From contig NZ_UUON01000033.1 in NCBI RefSeq assembly GCF_900590885.1, positions 248,001 through 312,000 on the forward strand: DNA of 64,000 bases, written 5' to 3'. Under the pieces are notes generated by a model that saw only the letters and a program-made list of their open reading frames with translations, had not been told where the DNA came from and did not search any database. Positions 27,852 through 37,461 of the stretch are shown here, piece by piece. A program made the position numbers and the translations under genes. Every line of letters starts with the position of its first letter. The first letter of the stretch is position 1. The stretch comes from Pseudomonas viridiflava (GTDB lineage Bacteria; Pseudomonadota; Gammaproteobacteria; Pseudomonadales; Pseudomonadaceae).

Positions 27852-28911
27852 CGTGCTGATCATGGCCGGCGGCACCGGGGGCCACGTGTTCCCGGCCCTG
27901 GCTTGCGCCCGCGAATTCCAGAACCGTGGCTACACCGTGCACTGGTTGGGCACGCCGCGTGGCATCGAAAACGAATTGGTGCCGAATGCCGGCTTGCCGC
28001 TGCACCTGATCAACGTCACCGGCCTGCGTGGCAAGGGCAAGTTGTCCCTGCTCAAGGCGCCGTTCGTGTTGCTCAAGGCGGTATGGCAGGCGCGCAAGGT
28101 CATCCGTGAATTGCAGCCGGTGTGTGTGCTCGGCTTTGGCGGTTATGTGACCGGCCCCGGTGGCGTTGCGGCCAGGCTCGCCGGCGTGCCGGTGATCGTG
28201 CACGAACAGAATGCCGTCGCCGGCACCGCGAACCGCTTGCTGGTGCCGTTGGCCGCGCGCGTGTGTGAAGCCTTCCCGAATACGTTTGCCGCCTCGGACA
28301 AACGCCGCACCACCGGCAACCCGGTGCGCACCGAGCTGTTTATGGACATCGCGCGCCAGCCCCTGGCCGGGCGCAAGGCGCATCTGCTGATCCTGGGCGG
28401 AAGCCTGGGCGCAGAGCCGTTGAACAAATTGCTGCCGGAAGCGGTGGCGCAACTCCCTGAGGAATTGCGCCCGGAGATCTTCCATCAGGCCGGCAAGAAC
28501 CACGATGAAATCACCGCCACGCGTTACCGCGAAGCCGGTGTGGCAGCCAATGTGCAGCCCTTCATCAAAGACATGGCCCATGCCTATGGCTGGGCCGACC
28601 TGGTGGTCTGTCGCGCTGGTGCGCTGACCGTCAGTGAACTGGCCGCCGCCGGTCTGCCGTCCTTGCTGGTGCCTTTGCCCCATGCGATCGACGATCACCA
28701 GACCCGCAACGCCGAATATTTGGCCGGGGAGGGCGCTGCCTTCCTGCTGCCGCAAAGAACGACTGGCGCCGCCGATTTGGCCGCACGCCTGACCGAGGTT
28801 TTGATGCAACCGGAACGACTCAACAGCATGGCGAGCACCGCAAGCCGCCTGGCCAAACCTGACGCAACCCGCACCGTGGTCGATATCTGCCTGGAGGTGG
28901 CCCATGGTTGA
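27841..28911 (+). CDS. murG: UDP-GlcNAc:lipid I GlcNAc transferase MurG
   Basis: 356 residues. N-terminal GGTGGHVFPAL loop (about 10-20), second glycine loop GGYVTGPGG near 101, and the donor-site region RAGALTVSELAAAGLPS near 260. A membrane-associated GT28 enzyme that makes lipid II on the cytoplasmic face. Confidence 0.97.
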   Translation: MGANVLIMAGGTGGHVFPALACAREFQNRGYTVHWLGTPRGIENELVPNAGLPLHLINVTGLRGKGKLSLLKAPFVLLKAVWQARKVIRELQPVCVLGFGGYVTGPGGVAARLAGVPVIVHEQNAVAGTANRLLVPLAARVCEAFPNTFAASDKRRTTGNPVRTELFMDIARQPLAGRKAHLLILGGSLGAEPLNKLLPEAVAQLPEELRPEIFHQAGKNHDEITATRYREAGVAANVQPFIKDMAHAYGWADLVVCRAGALTVSELAAAGLPSLLVPLPHAIDDHQTRNAEYLAGEGAAFLLPQRTTGAADLAARLTEVLMQPERLNSMASTASRLAKPDATRTVVDICLEVAHG

Positions 28912-30349
28912 GAATCAGAAAGCCATGCCGCAACCCGAGATGCGCCGCATCCGCCGTATCCACTTTGTCGGTATCGGCGGCGTGGGCATGTGCGGGATTG
29001 CCGAAGTGTTGCTGAACCTGGGCTACCAGGTGTCCGGCTCGGACTTGAAAGAGTCGCCGGTCACTGATCGCCTCAAGTCTTTTGGCGCGCAGATTTTCAT
29101 CGGCCACCGCGCCGAGAACGCCGCCGAGGCTGATGTACTCGTGGTCTCCAGCGCCGTGAACACCTCCAACCCGGAAGTGGCCACTGCCCTTGAACGCCGC
29201 ATTCCCGTGGTGCCGCGCGCCGAAATGCTCGCCGAGCTGATGCGTTATCGCCACGGCATCGCCGTGGCCGGTACCCACGGCAAAACCACCACCACCAGTC
29301 TGATCGCCTCGGTGTTCGCCGCCGGTGGCCTGGACCCGACGTTCGTCATCGGTGGCCGTCTGAATGCAGCCGGCACCAATGCCCAGCTCGGCACCAGCCG
29401 CTACCTGATCGCCGAAGCCGATGAAAGTGACGCGAGCTTCCTGCACCTGCAACCGCTGGTCGCCGTCGTCACCAACATCGACGAAGACCACATGGCGACC
29501 TACGACGGTGACTTCAACAAGTTGAAGAAAACCTTCGTCGAGTTCCTGCACAACCTGCCGTTCTACGGTTTGGCCGTGGTGTGCCTGGACGACCCGGTGG
29601 TGCGTGAAATCCTGCCACAAGTCAAACGCCCGACCGTGACCTACGGCTTCAGCGAAGACGCCGACGTGCGCGCGATCAATGTGCGCCAGGAAGGCATGCA
29701 AACCTTCTTCACCGTGTTGCGCCCTGACCGCGAGCCGCTGGATGTGTCGGTAAATATGCCGGGCAACCACAACGTTTTGAATTCCCTGGCGACCATCTGC
29801 ATCGCCTCCGACGAAGGCGTCAGCGATGAAGCCATCGTTGAGGGCCTGTCGCGCTTTGCCGGCGTGGGCCGTCGCTTCCAGGTCTACGGCCAACTGCCGG
29901 TCGAAGGCGGTGACGTGATGCTGGTGGACGACTACGGTCACCACCCCACCGAAGTCGCAGCCGTGATCAAGGCCGTGCGCGGTGGCTGGCCGGAGCGCCG
30001 CCTGGTGATGGTTTACCAGCCGCACCGCTACAGCCGCACCCGCGATTTGTACGACGATTTCGTCAATGTATTGGCCGATGCCAACGTGCTGTTGCTGATG
30101 GAGGTCTACCCGGCCGGGGAAGAACCGATCCCGGGCGCCGACAGCCGCAAGCTGTGCAACAGCATCCGTCAGCGTGGCCAGTTGGACCCGATCTACATCG
30201 AGCGTGGTGTGGACCTGGCGCCGATCGTCAAGCCGCTGCTGCGCGCCGGTGACATCCTGCTTTGCCAGGGCGCCGGTGACATCGGTGGCCTCGCGCCCAA
30301 GTTGCTGGCGAGCCCGCTCTTTGCTGCGGCCAAGGGGAAGTCGAAATGA
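28904..30349 (+). CDS. murC: UDP-MurNAc:L-alanine ligase MurC
   Basis: 481 residues from ATG 28904, overlapping murG by 8 bases. N-terminal UDP-binding HFVGIGGVGM (about 21-30), ATP loop AGTHGKTTTTSL (about 122-133), and DDYGHHPTE (about 345). It adds the first stem-peptide residue. Confidence 0.97.
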   Translation: MVENQKAMPQPEMRRIRRIHFVGIGGVGMCGIAEVLLNLGYQVSGSDLKESPVTDRLKSFGAQIFIGHRAENAAEADVLVVSSAVNTSNPEVATALERRIPVVPRAEMLAELMRYRHGIAVAGTHGKTTTTSLIASVFAAGGLDPTFVIGGRLNAAGTNAQLGTSRYLIAEADESDASFLHLQPLVAVVTNIDEDHMATYDGDFNKLKKTFVEFLHNLPFYGLAVVCLDDPVVREILPQVKRPTVTYGFSEDADVRAINVRQEGMQTFFTVLRPDREPLDVSVNMPGNHNVLNSLATICIASDEGVSDEAIVEGLSRFAGVGRRFQVYGQLPVEGGDVMLVDDYGHHPTEVAAVIKAVRGGWPERRLVMVYQPHRYSRTRDLYDDFVNVLADANVLLLMEVYPAGEEPIPGADSRKLCNSIRQRGQLDPIYIERGVDLAPIVKPLLRAGDILLCQGAGDIGGLAPKLLASPLFAAAKGKSK

Positions 30350-31302
30350 TCACTGACTACGCCTCCCTGATTTCCACAATTGCACCCGCCGACTTCGGCC
30401 GCGTGGCGGTGTTGTTCGGCGGCAAGAGCGCTGAGCGCGAAGTGTCGCTCAAGTCCGGCAATGCCGTGCTCGAAGCCCTGCAAAGCGCCGGCGTGAACGC
30501 GTTCGGCATCGACGTGGGCGATGATTTCCTCGCCCGCCTGCAGGCCGAAAAAATCGACCGCGCCTTCATCATCCTCCACGGCCGTGGCGGTGAAGACGGC
30601 AGCATGCAAGGCCTGCTGGAATGCGCCGGCATCCCTTATACCGGCAGCGGCATCCTGGCTTCCGCGCTGGCGATGGACAAGCTGCGCACCAAGCAGGTGT
30701 GGCACAGCCTGGGCATTCCAACCCCGCGTCACAGCGTGCTGTGCAGCGAAGACGATTGTATTTCTGCAGCCAAGGAACTGGGCCTGCCTTTGATCGTCAA
30801 ACCTGCCCATGAAGGCTCCAGTATCGGCATGGCTAAAGTGAACTCGGCCGCCGAATTGATCGACGCATGGAAAGCGGCAAGTACCTACGATTCGCAAGTG
30901 TTGGTGGAACAGTGGATCCAGGGTCCCGAGTACACCATCGCCACCCTGCGTGGCCAGGTTTTGCCGCCTATCGCATTGGGCACGCCCCACACCTTTTACG
31001 ACTACGACGCCAAGTACGTGGCTTCCGATACCCAGTACCGGATCCCGTGCGGCCTCGACGCAGCCAAGGAACACGAATTGATGGACCTCACGGCGAAAGC
31101 CTGTGAGGCGCTGGGTATCGCCGGTTGGGCACGGGCAGACGTGATGCAGGATGACCAGGGGAATTTCTGGTTCCTGGAAGTCAACACTGCACCGGGCATG
31201 ACCGACCACAGCCTGGTACCTATGGCAGCCCGTGCCGCCGGTCTGGATTTCCAGCAGTTGGTGCTGGCGATTCTGGCGGCAAGCATTGAGCCAAGAGGCT
31301 AA
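30346..31302 (+). CDS. ddlB: D-alanine:D-alanine ligase DdlB
   Basis: 318 residues, ATP-grasp fold. Motifs: VLFGGKSAEREVS (about 24-36), PAHEGSSIGM (about 156-165) and the metal-binding FLEVNTAPGMT (about 275-285). It supplies D-Ala-D-Ala to MurF. Overlaps murC by 4 bases. Confidence 0.97.
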   Translation: MITDYASLISTIAPADFGRVAVLFGGKSAEREVSLKSGNAVLEALQSAGVNAFGIDVGDDFLARLQAEKIDRAFIILHGRGGEDGSMQGLLECAGIPYTGSGILASALAMDKLRTKQVWHSLGIPTPRHSVLCSEDDCISAAKELGLPLIVKPAHEGSSIGMAKVNSAAELIDAWKAASTYDSQVLVEQWIQGPEYTIATLRGQVLPPIALGTPHTFYDYDAKYVASDTQYRIPCGLDAAKEHELMDLTAKACEALGIAGWARADVMQDDQGNFWFLEVNTAPGMTDHSLVPMAARAAGLDFQQLVLAILAASIEPRG

Positions 31303-31306
31303 GCAC

Positions 31307-32176
31307 ATGAACGGCGCATCGCTTCGTCATCAGCAACCCCCAGCACCCGGCCGCAAGCCGGTGCCACGGGGTGCCAGCCGCATGGTGGCTAAAGAGCCGA
31401 TGTCGGCGCGCCTGCCGAAAGCCAACTTTGGTTTTATCAAAGCGCTGTTCTGGCCGGTGCTGCTGGTGGTGCTGGGTTTCGGTACGTATGAAGGCGCCCA
31501 GCGTCTGTTGCCGTATGCCGACCGGCCGATCACCAAGATCAGTGTGCAGGGCGACTTGAGCTACATCAGCCAGCAAGCGGTGCAGCAGCGCATTGGCCCG
31601 TACCTGGCCGCGAGCTTCTTCACCATCGACCTGGCCGGCATGCGCTCGGAGCTGGAGCAGATGCCGTGGATCGCCCACGCCGAAGTCCGGCGTGTATGGC
31701 CGGACCAGGTGACGATCCGCCTGGAAGAGCAACTGCCCGTGGCCCGTTGGGGCGACGAAGCGCTGTTGAACAACCAGGGCCAGGCGTTCACCCCGCGTGA
31801 GCTGGCCAACTATGAGCACCTGCCGCAGCTGTTCGGGCCGCAGCGGGCGCAGCAGCAAGTGATGCAGCAGTACCAGGCCTTGAGCCAGATGCTGCGGCCA
31901 CTGGGCTTCTCCATTGCACGCTTGGAACTGCGTGAACGGGGCAGCTGGTTTTTGACGACCGGGGCAGGCAGTTCCGGCCCGGGCATCCAGTTGTTGCTGG
32001 GACGCGACCGCTTGGTGGAAAAGATGCGCCGCTTTATTGCCATCTATGACAAGACCTTGAAAGAACAGATTACGAACATTGCGAGCGTCGACCTGCGTTA
32101 CGCCAACGGCCTTGCCGTCGGCTGGCGTGAACCGGCTGCGCCCACGGCAGCGCAACCCGCTGTCGCGAAGAATTAA
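31307..32176 (+). CDS. ftsQ: Cell division protein FtsQ
   Basis: 289 residues from ATG 31307 (MNGASLRHQQPP), 4 bases after ddlB; upstream in-frame starts lie inside ddlB. Basic cytoplasmic tail, one membrane span (about 43-65: ALFWPVLLVVLGFGTY), a POTRA domain (ITKISVQGDLSYIS) and an FtsQ beta domain. It scaffolds FtsL and FtsB at the septum. Confidence 0.95.
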   Translation: MNGASLRHQQPPAPGRKPVPRGASRMVAKEPMSARLPKANFGFIKALFWPVLLVVLGFGTYEGAQRLLPYADRPITKISVQGDLSYISQQAVQQRIGPYLAASFFTIDLAGMRSELEQMPWIAHAEVRRVWPDQVTIRLEEQLPVARWGDEALLNNQGQAFTPRELANYEHLPQLFGPQRAQQQVMQQYQALSQMLRPLGFSIARLELRERGSWFLTTGAGSSGPGIQLLLGRDRLVEKMRRFIAIYDKTLKEQITNIASVDLRYANGLAVGWREPAAPTAAQPAVAKN

Positions 32177-32191
32177 GAAGAGGCAGGACCC

Positions 32192-33454
32192 ATGGCTAAC
32201 GTGCAAAGCGGCAAAATGATCGTCGGTCTCGATATCGGCACCTCCAAGGTGGTGGCGCTGGTAGGCGAGGTCGGGGAAGACGGCACGATCGAAATCGTCG
32301 GTATTGGCACGCATCCGTCCCGGGGCCTGAAGAAGGGCGTGGTGGTGAACATCGAGTCCACCGTGCAATCGATCCAGCGCGCCATCGAAGAAGCGCAGCT
32401 GATGGCCGGTTGCCGGATCCACTCGGCGTTCGTCGGCGTGGCGGGCAACCATATCCGCAGCCTGAATTCTCACGGCATCGTGGCGATCCGCGACCGTGAA
32501 GTCAGCTCGGCCGACCTTGAGCGCGTCCTCGACGCCGCCCAGGCCGTGGCGATCCCGGCTGACCAGCGCGTGCTGCACACCCTGCCGCAGGACTACGTGA
32601 TCGATAACCAGGAAGGCGTGCGTGAGCCGCTGGGCATGTCGGGCGTACGCCTGGAAGCCAAGGTCCACGTGGTGACCTGCGCCGTCAACGCCGCACAGAA
32701 CATTGAAAAATGCGTGCGCCGCTGCGGCCTGGAAATCGACGACATCATTCTTGAGCAACTGGCGTCCGCGTATTCGGTACTGACCGACGACGAAAAAGAG
32801 CTGGGCGTGTGCCTGGTCGACATCGGCGGCGGCACCACCGACATCGCGATCTTCACCGAAGGTGCGATCCGTCACACCGCCGTGATCCCGATTGCCGGCG
32901 ACCAGGTCACCAACGACATTGCCATGGCGCTGCGTACACCGACCCAGTACGCCGAAGAAATCAAGATTCGCTACGCCTGCGCCCTGGCCAAGCTCGCCGG
33001 TGCCGGCGAGACCATCAAGGTGCCGAGCGTGGGCGACCGTCCACCGCGCGAGCTGTCGCGCCAGGCCTTGGCCGAAGTGGTCGAGCCTCGCTACGACGAG
33101 CTGTTCACCCTGATCCAGGCTGAACTGCGCCGCAGCGGCTACGAAGACCTGATCCCGGCCGGCATCGTGCTGACCGGCGGCACCTCGAAGATGGAAGGCG
33201 CGGTCGAACTGGCCGAGGAAATCTTCCACATGCCGGTGCGCCTGGGTGTGCCCCATGGCGTCAAAGGCCTGGGCGATGTAGTGCGCAACCCGATTTATTC
33301 CACCGGTGTGGGCTTGCTGTTGTACGGGCTGCAGAAGCAGACCGACGGCATTTCCCTGTCGGGCCCGAGCAACCGTGACAGCTACCGCAGCGACGACGAG
33401 GCCAAGGCGCCGTTGTTCGAGCGGCTGCAGGCTTGGGTAAAAGGCAATTTCTAA
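32192..33454 (+). CDS. ftsA: Cell division protein FtsA
   Basis: 420 residues, actin-like. Phosphate-1 loop GLDIGTSKV at about 11-19, phosphate-2 DIGGGTTDIA near 210, adenosine motif LTGGTSKMEG near 330. The C-terminal amphipathic helix that tethers FtsZ to the membrane is present (PLFERLQAWVKGNF). AAGAGG-type ribosome site upstream. Confidence 0.97.
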   Translation: MANVQSGKMIVGLDIGTSKVVALVGEVGEDGTIEIVGIGTHPSRGLKKGVVVNIESTVQSIQRAIEEAQLMAGCRIHSAFVGVAGNHIRSLNSHGIVAIRDREVSSADLERVLDAAQAVAIPADQRVLHTLPQDYVIDNQEGVREPLGMSGVRLEAKVHVVTCAVNAAQNIEKCVRRCGLEIDDIILEQLASAYSVLTDDEKELGVCLVDIGGGTTDIAIFTEGAIRHTAVIPIAGDQVTNDIAMALRTPTQYAEEIKIRYACALAKLAGAGETIKVPSVGDRPPRELSRQALAEVVEPRYDELFTLIQAELRRSGYEDLIPAGIVLTGGTSKMEGAVELAEEIFHMPVRLGVPHGVKGLGDVVRNPIYSTGVGLLLYGLQKQTDGISLSGPSNRDSYRSDDEAKAPLFERLQAWVKGNF

Positions 33455-33520
33455 AGATTTACCGCAACACCGTTTCAAGCAGTAGGCGAAAAAACTAGAG
33501 ATAACGAAAGGAGAGGGAAC

Positions 33521-34726
33521 ATGTTCGAACTCGTAGACAACATCCCCGCCAGCCCGGTCATCAAAGTGATTGGTGTTGGTGGCGGCGGCGGCAACGCTGT
33601 CAACCATATGGTCAAGAGCAACATTGAAGGCGTTGAATTCATCTGCGCCAACACTGATGCCCAGGCGCTGAAAAGCATCGGCGCGCGGACCATCCTGCAA
33701 TTGGGCACAGCCGTGACCAAGGGCCTCGGCGCTGGCGCCAACCCGGAAGTCGGCCGTCAAGCCGCGCTGGAAGACCGCGAGCGTATTGCTGAAGTGCTGC
33801 AAGGCACCAACATGGTGTTCATCACCACCGGCATGGGCGGCGGTACCGGTACCGGTGCAGCCCCGATCATTGCCGAAGTAGCCAAGGAAATGGGGATCCT
33901 GACCGTTGCTGTCGTAACGCGTCCGTTCCCGTTCGAAGGCCGCAAGCGCATGCAGATCGCTGACGAAGGCATCCGTCTGCTGTCTGAAAGCGTCGACTCG
34001 TTGATCACCATCCCCAACGAGAAACTGCTGACCATCCTGGGCAAGGACGCAAGCCTGCTGTCCGCGTTCGCCAAGGCTGACGATGTACTGGCCGGTGCCG
34101 TTCGCGGTATCTCCGACATCATCAAGCGCCCAGGCATGATCAACGTCGACTTTGCCGACGTACGTACCGTGATGAGCGAAATGGGCATGGCGATGATGGG
34201 CACTGGCTGCGCCAGCGGTCCGAACCGTGCACGTGAAGCCACCGAAGCGGCCATCCGCAACCCGTTGCTCGAAGACGTGAACCTGCAAGGCGCACGCGGC
34301 ATCCTGGTGAACATCACCGCCGGTCCTGACCTGTCCCTGGGTGAGTACTCCGACGTGGGTAGCATCATCGAAGCCTTCGCTTCCGAGCACGCCATGGTCA
34401 AAGTCGGTACCGTTATCGATCCGGACATGCGCGACGAACTGCACGTGACCGTGGTTGCTACCGGCCTGGGCGCAAAAATCGAGAAGCCTGTGAAGGTTAT
34501 CGACAACACCCTGCATAACAGCCAGGCCAGCCACGCCAGCCAGTCGGCTGCCGCTCCAGCGCCTTCGCGCCAGGAACTGCCGTCGGTGAACTACCGTGAC
34601 CTGGATCGTCCGACCGTGATGCGCAACCAGGCCCAGGCCGGTGCTGCGGCGTCCCGTAGCCCGAATCCGCAAGATGACCTGGACTACCTGGACATCCCGG
34701 CATTCCTGCGTCGTCAGGCCGATTAA
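33521..34726 (+). CDS. ftsZ: Cell division protein FtsZ
   Basis: 401 residues, tubulin-like GTPase. G-box GGGTGTGAAP at about 107-116, T7 loop NVDFADVRTVM near 208-218. A variable Ala/Gln/Ser linker (about 320-380) precedes the conserved C-terminal peptide DDLDYLDIPAFLRRQAD, which binds FtsA and ZipA. The ribosome site is very strong (AAAGGAGAGGG, 4 bases before the ATG run), fitting high expression. A 66-base gap separates it from ftsA. Confidence 0.98.
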   Translation: MFELVDNIPASPVIKVIGVGGGGGNAVNHMVKSNIEGVEFICANTDAQALKSIGARTILQLGTAVTKGLGAGANPEVGRQAALEDRERIAEVLQGTNMVFITTGMGGGTGTGAAPIIAEVAKEMGILTVAVVTRPFPFEGRKRMQIADEGIRLLSESVDSLITIPNEKLLTILGKDASLLSAFAKADDVLAGAVRGISDIIKRPGMINVDFADVRTVMSEMGMAMMGTGCASGPNRAREATEAAIRNPLLEDVNLQGARGILVNITAGPDLSLGEYSDVGSIIEAFASEHAMVKVGTVIDPDMRDELHVTVVATGLGAKIEKPVKVIDNTLHNSQASHASQSAAAPAPSRQELPSVNYRDLDRPTVMRNQAQAGAAASRSPNPQDDLDYLDIPAFLRRQAD

Positions 34727-34780
34727 TGGAATGTATCAGGGCTATGAAGGTGATTGGTGTTCAGCAAAGGTCTGGTCTGC

Positions 34781-34786
34781 TATTAT
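34781..34786 (+). promoter_or_regulatory. Possible -10 box of an lpxC promoter
   Basis: TATTAT lies in the 112-base ftsZ-lpxC gap, 53 bases before lpxC. No good -35 sits at 16-18 bases (nearest candidates TGTTCA or a TTGGTG at 21 bases), so this is tentative. A separate lpxC promoter would make sense because its product is needed apart from division proteins. Confidence 0.35.
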
Positions 34787-34838
34787 CGCCAGCCTTTGTT
34801 GATACCAGTTCGCAATTTGCGCTGAAGCGGTCCAAGCC

Positions 34839-35750
34839 ATGATTAAACAACGCACTCTGAAGAATATTATTCGTGCCACAGGTGTAGGTCTGCACTCCGG
34901 GGAGAAGGTATACCTGACCCTCAAGCCTGCACCTGTCGACACCGGCATCGTGTTTGTGCGTGCCGACCTGGACCCTGTGGTGCAGATTCCTGCTCGCGCG
35001 GAAAACGTTGGCGAAACCACCATGTCGACCACATTGGTCAACGGTGACGTCAAAGTGGACACGGTGGAGCACTTGCTCTCGGCCATGGCTGGCCTGGGCA
35101 TCGATAACGCCTACGTCGAGCTCTCCGCGTCCGAAGTCCCTATCATGGATGGCAGCGCTGGACCCTTCGTATTCTTGATTCAATCTGCCGGCCTGGAAGA
35201 ACAGGACGCAGCCAAGAAGTTCATTCGCATTCTGCGGGAAGTGACAGTAGAAGACGGCGACAAGCGCGCCACCTTCGTCCCGTTCGAAGGCTTTAAAGTG
35301 AGCTTTGAGATCGATTTCGATCACCCGGTATTCCGTGACCGCACCCAAAGTGCAAGCGTGGATTTTTCCAGCACTTCGTTCGTAAAAGAAGTCAGCCGCG
35401 CCCGTACCTTTGGTTTCATGAGTGACATCGAGTACCTGCGCAAGCACAACCTCGCACTCGGCGGCAGCGTTGAAAACGCCATCGTGGTCGACGCGGATGG
35501 TGTACTGAACGAAGACGGCCTTCGCTATGAAGACGAATTCGTGAAGCACAAGATCCTCGATGCAATCGGTGACCTCTACCTGCTGGGCAATAGCCTGATA
35601 GGCGAGTTCAAAGGCTTCAAGTCGGGCCACGCCCTTAACAACCAGCTGCTGCGCAAGTTGATTGAGCAGACAGACGCTTGGGAAGTCGTGACCTTCGAAG
35701 ATGCCAGCACCGCACCGATCTCTTACATGCGTCCCGTTGCGGCGGTGTAA
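34839..35750 (+). CDS. lpxC: UDP-3-O-acyl-GlcNAc deacetylase LpxC
   Basis: 303 residues, the usual Pseudomonas length. Start MIKQRTLKNIIRATGVGLHSGEKV is standard. Zinc ligands lie in VEHLLSAMAGLG (His about 78) and in KHKILDAIGDL (His/Asp about 237-241). It performs the committed step of lipid A synthesis in the cytoplasm. Last gene of the dcw cluster, followed by a strong terminator. Confidence 0.97.
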   Translation: MIKQRTLKNIIRATGVGLHSGEKVYLTLKPAPVDTGIVFVRADLDPVVQIPARAENVGETTMSTTLVNGDVKVDTVEHLLSAMAGLGIDNAYVELSASEVPIMDGSAGPFVFLIQSAGLEEQDAAKKFIRILREVTVEDGDKRATFVPFEGFKVSFEIDFDHPVFRDRTQSASVDFSSTSFVKEVSRARTFGFMSDIEYLRKHNLALGGSVENAIVVDADGVLNEDGLRYEDEFVKHKILDAIGDLYLLGNSLIGEFKGFKSGHALNNQLLRKLIEQTDAWEVVTFEDASTAPISYMRPVAAV

Positions 35751-35776
35751 GTAACAACTCTCTTTCTTTAGTTTTG

Positions 35777-35807
35777 AAAGGCCACCTTCGGGTGGCCTTT
35801 TTTTTTG
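35777..35807 (+). terminator. Rho-independent terminator of the dcw cluster
   Basis: AAAGGCCACC-TTCG-GGTGGCCTTT stem with an UUCG-type tetraloop and a run of nine T. A textbook strong terminator just after lpxC. Confidence 0.96.
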
Positions 35808-35835
35808 CGAAAAACTCTCAGAACACTGGGGTCCA

Positions 35836-35868
35836 AATGTGGGAGGGGGCAAGCCCCCTCCCACATTG
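35836..35868. repeat. REP palindrome
   Basis: AATGTGGGAGGGGGC-AA-GCCCCCTCCCACATT, a nearly perfect hairpin between the convergent lpxC and diguanylate cyclase genes. Same core as at 2021, 50522 and 58232. Confidence 0.88.
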
Positions 35869-35882
35869 GATCTGATTAACAA

Positions 35883-37376
35883 TCAGAGGCTGGTTGCATC
35901 CACGATCCGGTTGCGACCCGTGTGCTTGGCCTCATACAGCGCCTGGTCCGCGCTTAGCAGCAACGCTTCCAGGGACATGCGGCTGCGTTTATCCCAAGTG
36001 CTCATGCCGATGCTCACCGTAATCGGCCGCTCGCTCCCCGCTACCCTAGGCAAATGCTCGACGCTACTGCGAATATGCTCGGCGATCACCCAGGCGCCCT
36101 TGGCGTCGGTGTGCGGCAGCACCACTGCAAATTCCTCCCCGCCATAACGCGCTGCCAGGTCCGCAGGGCGGCGGATGTTGCTGCCGATCACCTGCGCCAC
36201 CGTGCGTAACGCTTCATCGCCACCGTGATGGCCATGGCGGTCGTTGAACGCCTTGAAGTGGTCCACATCGATCATCAGTAAGGTCATCGGCTCGGTGGAG
36301 CGTTGCGCGCGGTCCCATTCCAGACGCAGGCGTTCGTCAAGGATGCGGCGGTTGGGCAGGCCGGTGAGGGCGTCGGTGGCTGCCAGTTCTGACAGCACCC
36401 GTTCGGCGCGATAGCGGCGCCGCAGCTCCCGGCGCAGCATCCAGGTCAGCCATAACAAGCCGACACACAGAATGCCGGTGGCGCCACTGGTCAGCAGGGC
36501 AGCGCGTTTCCACGGGGCGAATACATCTTCACTGGACAGCGCCACCACCACAATCAGCGGCAGCTCTCCCACATTAGTGAATGTGTACAGGCGCTCCTTG
36601 CCGGTGATGGCAGAGATGGCCTGGAAGCTGCCATCGCCTTCACGCAGCATGCGTTTGAAGTTGGGGCGCGCGCTGAGGTCCTTGTTGATCATGTCGCTTT
36701 CGAGCAGCGGCTGTTGCGCCAGCAGGATGCCTTTGTTGCTGAGCAGGTTGACGCTGCTGCCATTGCCAATCGTCAGCGTGCTGAAGAGCTGATCGAAATA
36801 CGCCAGGCGCATGGTCGCCACCGCCACCCCGGCGAACTCACCGTTGGGCCCCGACACGCGCCGGCTGAATGCCATGCGCCATACCTGGTCGCAGTCGCAC
36901 CGGATCCTGAACGGCCGGCTGATAAACAAACCCGCCAGAGCGTCCTTGGCATGCACCTGGAAATAATCGCGGTCGGCAAAGTTGCGCGGTGTGGGGTACA
37001 GCGTCGAGGAGTCGGCGATCACCGCCCCATTGGCGTCCAGTAGCAGGACTTCGCCCTTGAAAGGTGCGGCAGCAGCCAGGTCAAACTGCACCAGGTGCTG
37101 GATGTTCGCGCCAACCTGGGACAGGTCTTCGCGTTTTTTCGCCGTGATCAGTCCCTTGAGGGCCAGGTCGTACAGCTCGACGTTGCGCAACACATCGGCA
37201 TTGATCAGTTGGGCAATATTGGTGGTTGATCGCGTCGCCGCTTGCAGGGTGCTGGCGTGTTCGCGGATCAACAACGCCGCGACGATGACCACAATCAGTA
37301 TGACGGTGAAGCCGCTGCCGAGAATCAGCAGCAGCTCGGGGTGTGCAGGTGCAGTACGAACACGGCGTTGACTCAT
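35883..37376 (-). CDS. Membrane diguanylate cyclase with periplasmic Cache-type sensor
   Basis: 497 residues. TM1 about 14-37, periplasmic sensor about 38-280 with a double-Cache-like pattern (LLDANGAVIADSSTLYPTPRNFADRDYF), TM2 about 285-308, then a GGDEF domain. The active site reads GGEEF (412-416), which is catalytically competent. The allosteric I-site RPAD (Arg403-Asp406) is intact, so product inhibition by c-di-GMP is expected. It makes c-di-GMP in response to an unknown periplasmic signal. Start ATG has GAAG 8 bases upstream. Only 85 bases separate it from oprD upstream. Confidence 0.93.
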   Translation of the reverse strand: MSQRRVRTAPAHPELLLILGSGFTVILIVVIVAALLIREHASTLQAATRSTTNIAQLINADVLRNVELYDLALKGLITAKKREDLSQVGANIQHLVQFDLAAAAPFKGEVLLLDANGAVIADSSTLYPTPRNFADRDYFQVHAKDALAGLFISRPFRIRCDCDQVWRMAFSRRVSGPNGEFAGVAVATMRLAYFDQLFSTLTIGNGSSVNLLSNKGILLAQQPLLESDMINKDLSARPNFKRMLREGDGSFQAISAITGKERLYTFTNVGELPLIVVVALSSEDVFAPWKRAALLTSGATGILCVGLLWLTWMLRRELRRRYRAERVLSELAATDALTGLPNRRILDERLRLEWDRAQRSTEPMTLLMIDVDHFKAFNDRHGHHGGDEALRTVAQVIGSNIRRPADLAARYGGEEFAVVLPHTDAKGAWVIAEHIRSSVEHLPRVAGSERPITVSIGMSTWDKRSRMSLEALLLSADQALYEAKHTGRNRIVDATSL

Positions 37377-37461
37377 CGGGCAGACTTCAGCGGTGTGAAT
37401 GCTGGCAGTTTAGTTCTACCCGATGAAAATTAAATGCCGAGTTGTAAAGAAAATCGGTACG

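Noticed and set aside
31220..34672. A 1150-codon open frame on the minus strand
   Set aside because: It runs antisense through ftsQ, ftsA and ftsZ, which are certain. The protein has no family features.
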